This document shows, one piece after another, positions 58,721-64,000 of a DNA stretch of 64,000 nucleotides. The translations under genes were made by a program, and so were the position numbers. The stretch is from Nocardia xishanensis NBRC 101358 (GTDB lineage: Bacteria; Actinomycetota; Actinomycetes; Mycobacteriales; Mycobacteriaceae): positions 62,001 through 126,000 of the forward strand of contig NZ_BDCF01000001.1 in NCBI RefSeq assembly GCF_001613365.1, read 5' to 3'. Every line of letters begins with the position of its first letter. The stretch's first letter is position 1. The notes beneath the pieces are model-generated. The model saw nothing but the letters and a program-made list of their open reading frames with translations, was not told the DNA's origin and made no database searches.

Positions 58721-60957
58721 CCGCGACCGCGGGCCATGCCGCTCTCGAACTCGAGATCGGCGGCATGACCTGCGCGTCCTGCGCCGCGCGCATCGAAAAG
58801 AAACTGGGCAGGCTCAACGGTGTCACGGCCACCGTCAATTTCGCCACGGCGAAGGCAAAAATTCGCTATCCACAGTCTGTTTCGGCTGATCAGCTGATCA
58901 GCGCCATCGAAAACGCGGGCTACACCGCGCACCTGCCCGAACCGCCCGCGACCGAGGCCGACCGGTCTCACGACGCGGAGCTCGCCACACTGCGCCACCG
59001 CCTGCTCGTCAGCCTGGCGCTGGCCGTGCCGGTGATCGCGATGGCGATGGTTCCCGCGCTGCAATTCGAGAACTGGCAATGGCTTTCACTGACCCTCGCC
59101 GCCCCCGTGGTGTGCTGGGGCGGGTACGAATTCCATCGCGCCGCCCTGATCAACGCCAGGCACGGCACCGCGACGATGGACACGCTGATCTCGGTCGGCA
59201 CGCTGGCCGCGTTCGGCTGGTCGGTATACGCGCTGTTCTTCGGGCACGCCGGGATGGCGGGCATGAAGCACTCGTTCAGCCTCGGCATCGCCCGCGCCGA
59301 CGCCGCGTCCGACGTGTACTTCGAGGTGGCCGCAGGCGTCATCGTGTTCATCCTGGCAGGCCGCTATGCCGAGACGCGGGCCAAGGACCGCGCCGGTTCC
59401 GCGCTGCGCGCCCTGATGGAACTCGGCGCCAAGGAAGTCTCGGTGCTGCGCGGCGACACCGAGGTGCTCGTGCCCATCGACGCGTTGCGCGTCGGCGATC
59501 GGTTCCTGGTGCGGCCCGGCGCGAAGATCGCCACCGATGGCGTTGTGCTGGAGGGCGATTCGGTCGTGGACCAGAGCCTGCTGACCGGCGAGTCGCTCCC
59601 GGTCGACGTCGGCCCCGGCGACGCGGTGATCGGCGCGACGGTGAACACCGGCGGCCTGCTCACCGTGCGCGCCACCCGCGTCGGCTCCGACACCCAGCTG
59701 GCCCAGATGGCGGCGCTGGTCGAGGAGGCGCAGAACGACAAGGCCCCGGTGCAGCGGCTCGCCGACCGCGTGGCGGGGGTATTCGTGCCGATCGTCTTCG
59801 CGATCGCGGGCCTCACACTCGCCTACTGGCTGATCACCGGTGCGCCGACGGCGGTGGCGTGCGGCGCCGCGGTCGCGGTTTTGATCATCGCGTGCCCGTG
59901 CGCGCTCGGACTCGCCACGCCCACCGCACTGCTCGTCGGCACCGGACGCGGTGCGCAGCTGGGAATCCTGATCAAGGGCCCGCAGGTGCTGGAGTCCACG
60001 CGGCGCATCGACACGGTGGTGCTGGACAAGACCGGGACGGTCACGACCGGCCGGATGACGCTGATCGAGGTGATCGCGGACGAGCGCGGCGTCGAATCGA
60101 GCACCCCGGCAGACGAATTGCTCGCACTGGCGGCGGCGGTGGAGCACGGCTCCGAGCATCCCGTCGCCCGCGCGGTGGTGGCGGGTGCGCGTGGACGCGG
60201 GCTGCGCCTGGCGCCGGTGCAGCGGTTCACGAGTCACGGCGGTAAGGGCGTGTGCGGGCTGGTCGACGGGCGGGACGTGGTGATCGGCCGCGCGGAACTG
60301 CTGGCCGAACGCGGCATCGTCGTCCCGGAGCGCCTTGCCGTTGCGAAAGAGAAGGCCGAGCGCGACGGCGCGACGGCGATCGCGGTCGCCTGGGATGGCG
60401 CGGCGCGCGGAATCCTGGTGCTGGCCGACGCGGTGAAGCCGACCAGCGCCGCCGCGATCGCCGACCTGCGCGCCCTGGGACTGACCCCGGTGCTGCTCAC
60501 CGGCGACAACGCGACGACGGCTCGTTCGGTCGCCGACCGCGTCGGCATCGATGAGGTCACCGCCGAGGTACTCCCCGACGACAAACTGCGCGTGGTCCGC
60601 GAATTCCAGGACAAGGGCCGGGTGGTCGCCATGGTCGGCGACGGCGTGAACGACGCGCCCGCCCTGGCCGCCGCCGATCTGGGGCTTGCCATGGGCGGCG
60701 GCACGGACGTCGCCGCGGAAGCAGGCGATATCGTGCTGATGCGCGACGACCTGCGCGCCGTCGCCACCGCGATCCGCCTGTCCCGCGCCACCCTGCGCAC
60801 CATCGAAGGCAACTTGTTCTGGGCCTTCGGCTACAACGTGGCCGCCATCCCGCTGGCCGCGGCGGGCCTGCTCAACCCGATGCTCGCCGGGGCGGCGATG
60901 GCCTTCTCGAGCGTCTTCGTCGTCACGAACAGCCTGCGGCTACGCCGTTTCCGCTGA
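58717..60957 (+). CDS. copA: Copper-exporting P1B-type ATPase
   Basis: The 746-residue pump exports Cu(I). It has an N-terminal metal-binding domain [13 protein letters not shown], eight membrane segments, TGES (actuator), [11 protein letters not shown] (ion site CPC), DKTGTVTTG (phosphorylated Asp) and [15 protein letters not shown]. The ATG at 58717 overlaps the previous stop. The last gene of the copper operon, it is convergent with rsmA across 215 bp with no obvious hairpin. All motifs are present. Confidence 0.96.
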   Translation: MTATAGHAALELEIGGMTCASCAARIEKKLGRLNGVTATVNFATAKAKIRYPQSVSADQLISAIENAGYTAHLPEPPATEADRSHDAELATLRHRLLVSLALAVPVIAMAMVPALQFENWQWLSLTLAAPVVCWGGYEFHRAALINARHGTATMDTLISVGTLAAFGWSVYALFFGHAGMAGMKHSFSLGIARADAASDVYFEVAAGVIVFILAGRYAETRAKDRAGSALRALMELGAKEVSVLRGDTEVLVPIDALRVGDRFLVRPGAKIATDGVVLEGDSVVDQSLLTGESLPVDVGPGDAVIGATVNTGGLLTVRATRVGSDTQLAQMAALVEEAQNDKAPVQRLADRVAGVFVPIVFAIAGLTLAYWLITGAPTAVACGAAVAVLIIACPCALGLATPTALLVGTGRGAQLGILIKGPQVLESTRRIDTVVLDKTGTVTTGRMTLIEVIADERGVESSTPADELLALAAAVEHGSEHPVARAVVAGARGRGLRLAPVQRFTSHGGKGVCGLVDGRDVVIGRAELLAERGIVVPERLAVAKEKAERDGATAIAVAWDGAARGILVLADAVKPTSAAAIADLRALGLTPVLLTGDNATTARSVADRVGIDEVTAEVLPDDKLRVVREFQDKGRVVAMVGDGVNDAPALAAADLGLAMGGGTDVAAEAGDIVLMRDDLRAVATAIRLSRATLRTIEGNLFWAFGYNVAAIPLAAAGLLNPMLAGAAMAFSSVFVVTNSLRLRRFR

Positions 60958-61172
60958 CCGATCGAGGACCTGCGGGCCCAATCGCTCGGCCCCCTGTGCG
61001 GCCTAGCCGAAAACCGACCGCGAAGACTTCCCAACCGCGAGCCGATCACCCGAGCGGCTCACGAACCGGCCACTACTGCTGGGACACCTGCGGCCATCGA
61101 CCGAGTCCGTCCGGGCAACGCACACCGGGGATTCGGACACGCCCGCGCAGTCGTGTGCTGCCGAGAAGGCGA

Positions 61173-62054
61173 CTACTTTTGCGCGGCCAGCCGAACGAAG
61201 GCTGCAGTGTCCAGCGTTTCGCCCCGCGCGGTCGGATCGATACCCGCGGCAACCAATCGCCGCTCGGCCTCAGCAGGCGATCCAGCCCAACCGGACAACG
61301 CCGCCCGCAACGTCTTCCTGCGCTGCGCGAAGGCCGCGTCGACCACCTCGAACACACGACGGCGGTGGTCGTCGTCCATCGGCCAGGGCGGCTCGGCGAA
61401 GCGCTGTACGCGCACCAAACCCGATTCCACTCGCGGTACCGGCCAGAAGACCTGGGTGCCGACCGCGCCCGCGCGGCTCACCTTGCCGAAGAAACCGGCC
61501 TTCACGCTGGGCACCCCGTAGATCCGGCTGCCGGGCTCGGCCGCGAGGCGGTCGGCTACCTCGGCCTGAACCATCACCAGAGAGGTTGTGATGCTGGGCA
61601 ATTCGGCGAGCAGGTGCAGCAGCACCGGCACCGCGACGTTGTACGGCAGGTTCGCCACCAGCGCGGTCGGGGCGGCGGGCAGAGCGGCGGCGGCGACCCG
61701 CAGCGCGTCGGCATGCACTACCCGCAGCCGATCGGCCAGCTCGGGCGCACGGTCGGCGACCGTCACCGGTAGATGCTCGGCGAGCACCGGATCGATCTCG
61801 ACCGCGATCACCGAATCCACCACGTCCAGCAGGGCGAGCGTCAACGAGCCGAGGCCGGGCCCCACCTCCAGCACGGTGTCGGTGCGCCCGACGCCCGCCG
61901 CCGCGACGATCCGCCGCACGGTATTCGCGTCGTGCACGAAGTTCTGCCCGAGCTGCTTGGTCGGCCGCACCCCGAATCGCTCGGCGAGCACCCGCACCTC
62001 GGCGGGCCCCAGCAGCGCAGCACTCCCCCTCGCGGAATCATCGGCATCGGACAC
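61173..62054 (-). CDS. rsmA: 16S rRNA dimethyladenosine transferase RsmA/KsgA
   Basis: The 293-residue enzyme dimethylates A1518/A1519 of 16S rRNA. It has [20 protein letters not shown], the SAM site [16 protein letters not shown] and the catalytic [26 protein letters not shown] and [12 protein letters not shown] are also typical. The ATG at 62054 is the family start. In M. tuberculosis ispE is next to it, but here the copper operon lies between, on the other strand. Confidence 0.96.
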   Translation of the reverse strand: MSDADDSARGSAALLGPAEVRVLAERFGVRPTKQLGQNFVHDANTVRRIVAAAGVGRTDTVLEVGPGLGSLTLALLDVVDSVIAVEIDPVLAEHLPVTVADRAPELADRLRVVHADALRVAAAALPAAPTALVANLPYNVAVPVLLHLLAELPSITTSLVMVQAEVADRLAAEPGSRIYGVPSVKAGFFGKVSRAGAVGTQVFWPVPRVESGLVRVQRFAEPPWPMDDDHRRRVFEVVDAAFAQRRKTLRAALSGWAGSPAEAERRLVAAGIDPTARGETLDTAAFVRLAAQK

Positions 62055-62231
62055 CCGGAAAACCTACCAACCCGCACCAACCGACCTACACGTGAGCACT
62101 ATGCGGACCTACTGGACGCCTCGCAGCGACCACGCTCCGCGGAACAAAGCGATGCTCACGAATCCGGGTTGGGGTGAGCCGGGTGTGCGGACACGGAATC
62201 GAACCGCCCCGTGCGAACCGACAGCGCAGGC

Positions 62232-63398
62232 TCAGCGCTGGGCAGGCGTCTCGCGGATGCGGGCGAGGAAGGATTCGACGGCGGTCCACATGGCAGGACT
62301 CATCTGCGTGTGCTGGCCGGTGCCGAGCACGGTCTCGGAGTCGACGTCGTTGGCGGCGAACTGGGCGATCAAGGCCGCGTGCAGCGGGGAGGGCACCACG
62401 GTGTCGGTCGCGTTGACGAGTAACAGAATCGGGGCGTCGTAGCCGCGCACCGGAACCGTCAGATAGTCGTTGTAGGCGGCGCGGATCGGCTCGGCGGACA
62501 GCGGCCTGGCCAGCAGCTGGCCGATGCCGAGACCGGCGACGCGCTCGATGATCCGGTCCAGGCACAGTCCGCCGACCTCGTCGAGCACCGTGCTGCCCAG
62601 CGGCGTCAGGTACTGGTCGACGCGCACGTCCGGCCGCGCCGCGCGCACTCCAGCCAGGATGCTGACGAAGAAGCTCATCGGCCCCGCGGCGTCCGACACC
62701 GCCGGGATCACCGGGCCCGCCAGCGGAAGCACCTTCTCCACGTCGGACTCCGGGTCGACGGCGATGGTGCCGCGGAAATCGAGATCCGGCGCGTAAGTGG
62801 CCTGGAGCTGTGCGGTGCCGAGCGCGGCCTGCCCGCCCTGCGAAGCGCCGAATACCGCCCAGGTGCTCGACAACTCCGGGCGCGCGGCGCGGGCGGCCTG
62901 CACCAGATCGATGGTCGCGGTCGCTTCGGTGCGCAGTTCGAGGTACGGATGCGGCCCGGTGTCGAAGCGCCCGAGACCGAGGTAATCGGGAGCGACGACG
63001 GCGAACCCCTGCGAAACCAGACGCCGCAGCAGCTGATCCTGCCTGCCCTGCATGGCGGGGAACGGCGCGCGCTCGGGTTGCGACATACCGCCGCAGCCGG
63101 GTCCGAGCCCGCTGCTGCCGTGGTCGTAGGCGAGGATCGGCCAGCCATCGGGCGGCGGGGTGCCCTCGGGCAGGAACAGCGCGCCACTCGCGCGGCGCGG
63201 GGCGCCGTCGGATCCGGTCATCCAGTAATCGATCACCGAACCGCCGGACATGCCGTGCCAGCCGTCGGGCTGCGCGGTCACCGAGATCACCGAGCCCGGC
63301 GTCGCCGCGGCGGCAGGCGCGCTCGTCCCGGACAACACGGCTCCGGCGACGAGCGCGGCGGCGAGCGCCGAACGTCGCGTGGTGTGTAGCAAGCCCAT
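62232..63398 (-). CDS. Secreted lipase/alpha-beta hydrolase (LIP family)
   Basis: The 388-residue protein has a signal peptide (TTRRSALAAALVAGAVL, likely cleaved near SAPAAAA; the RR pair could use Tat). The alpha/beta hydrolase has ILAYDHGSSGLGPGC, the nucleophile elbow GASQGG and the catalytic His near LGTGQHTQMSPAMW, in a form like secretory triacylglycerol lipases. It probably acts on lipids or esters outside the cell. The ATG at 63398 has GAGGGAAA upstream. It lies between rpfB and rsmA, where M. tuberculosis has none, as I recall. Confidence 0.87.
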   Translation of the reverse strand: MGLLHTTRRSALAAALVAGAVLSGTSAPAAAATPGSVISVTAQPDGWHGMSGGSVIDYWMTGSDGAPRRASGALFLPEGTPPPDGWPILAYDHGSSGLGPGCGGMSQPERAPFPAMQGRQDQLLRRLVSQGFAVVAPDYLGLGRFDTGPHPYLELRTEATATIDLVQAARAARPELSSTWAVFGASQGGQAALGTAQLQATYAPDLDFRGTIAVDPESDVEKVLPLAGPVIPAVSDAAGPMSFFVSILAGVRAARPDVRVDQYLTPLGSTVLDEVGGLCLDRIIERVAGLGIGQLLARPLSAEPIRAAYNDYLTVPVRGYDAPILLLVNATDTVVPSPLHAALIAQFAANDVDSETVLGTGQHTQMSPAMWTAVESFLARIRETPAQR

Positions 63399-63497
63399 CG
63401 CGAATTTCCCTCTCGCCCCGACCGCACCGTCACGAATTCGGCCGAGTGTACAACCACGTCGCGGGATGAGGAGGGCACATCGATCACGAAAACGACT

Positions 63498-63527
63498 GCG
63501 GCGCCGCCCACCTGGGGACGGCGCCGC
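63498..63527 (-). terminator. Intrinsic terminator after rpfB
   Basis: On the minus strand, GCGGCGCCG pairs with CGGCGCCGC around a 12-base loop that has its own CCCA/TGGG pairs. The following AGTCGTTTTCG gives a short T-tract. It begins 21 bases past the rpfB stop. Confidence 0.78.
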
Positions 63528-63547
63528 GTGGCTGTGCGTAATGTAGG

Positions 63548-64000
<453 letters not shown>

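Overview
The window is high-GC actinobacterial chromosome, most likely Nocardia or a close relative in the Mycobacteriales. The evidence is a backbone that follows the Mycobacterium tuberculosis Rv1009-Rv1025 gene order from memory: rpfB, rsmA/ksgA, ispE, a Pks16-like acyl-AMP ligase, pth, rplY, prs, glmU, tRNA-Gln, TetR, mfd, mazG, lpqU, eno, ftsB-like and DUF501. The ergothioneine genes and a mycobacterial-type class III cyclic nucleotide phosphodiesterase also fit. The genus call is an inference; there is no rRNA in the window.

Layout. 1-3.3 kb: DUF501 (cut by the window edge), ftsB-like, enolase and an LpqU-like lytic transglycosylase, all on the minus strand. 3.3-22.2 kb: an accessory block between lpqU and mazG, which are neighbours in M. 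tuberculosis. Its core is an oligopeptide/metallophore-type ABC importer facing away from a five-gene biosynthesis/export operon. That operon encodes a VioC/AsnO-like amino acid hydroxylase, an SbnB-like dehydrogenase, a fold-type III PLP decarboxylase with a 254-residue disordered N-terminus, an SbnA-like synthase and a MATE exporter. The two operons share a control region with two IdeR/DtxR-type iron boxes. A third iron box lies in front of a flavodoxin gene. The block continues with TerD, a PPOX flavoprotein, a Stealth phosphotransferase behind a possible leader ORF and hairpin, CpdA, GldA and a broken Uma2 gene.

22.3-31.6 kb: mazG, mfd, two TetR regulators (one resembling gamma-butyrolactone receptors, with tandem repeats in front), tRNA-Gln, glmU and prs, ending in a strong hairpin terminator. 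31.7-34.5 kb: two Pro/Tyr/Gly-rich DUF4190 membrane proteins, a small acidic protein and DUF2461. 34.5-40.6 kb: ergothioneine genes egtA-B-C-D, with egtE divergent and coupled to RNase Z. 41.5-42.8 kb: an Rpn-like nuclease gene and a decayed partial copy of it. 42.9-44.2 kb: a TetR regulator and a PlsC-like acyltransferase separated by two near-identical palindromes. 44.4-49.2 kb: acyl-AMP ligase, pth, rplY and prfC. 49.3-54.5 kb: a SigG-like sigma factor coupled to an NTF2-like protein, then an Abi-alpha-like / DUF445 / Abi-alpha-like set. 54.7-64 kb: ABC-F, ispE, a copper operon (copZ, extracytoplasmic protein, copA) placed between ispE and rsmA, a secreted lipase and the 3' part of rpfB.

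The most notable unit is 3.3-15.5 kb. Under iron limitation it should make 2,3-diaminopropionate, possibly a beta-hydroxylated amino acid and a decarboxylated product, export something through MATE and import something through the Dpp-type ABC system. No NIS synthetase or NRPS is present in the window, so the product is unknown.
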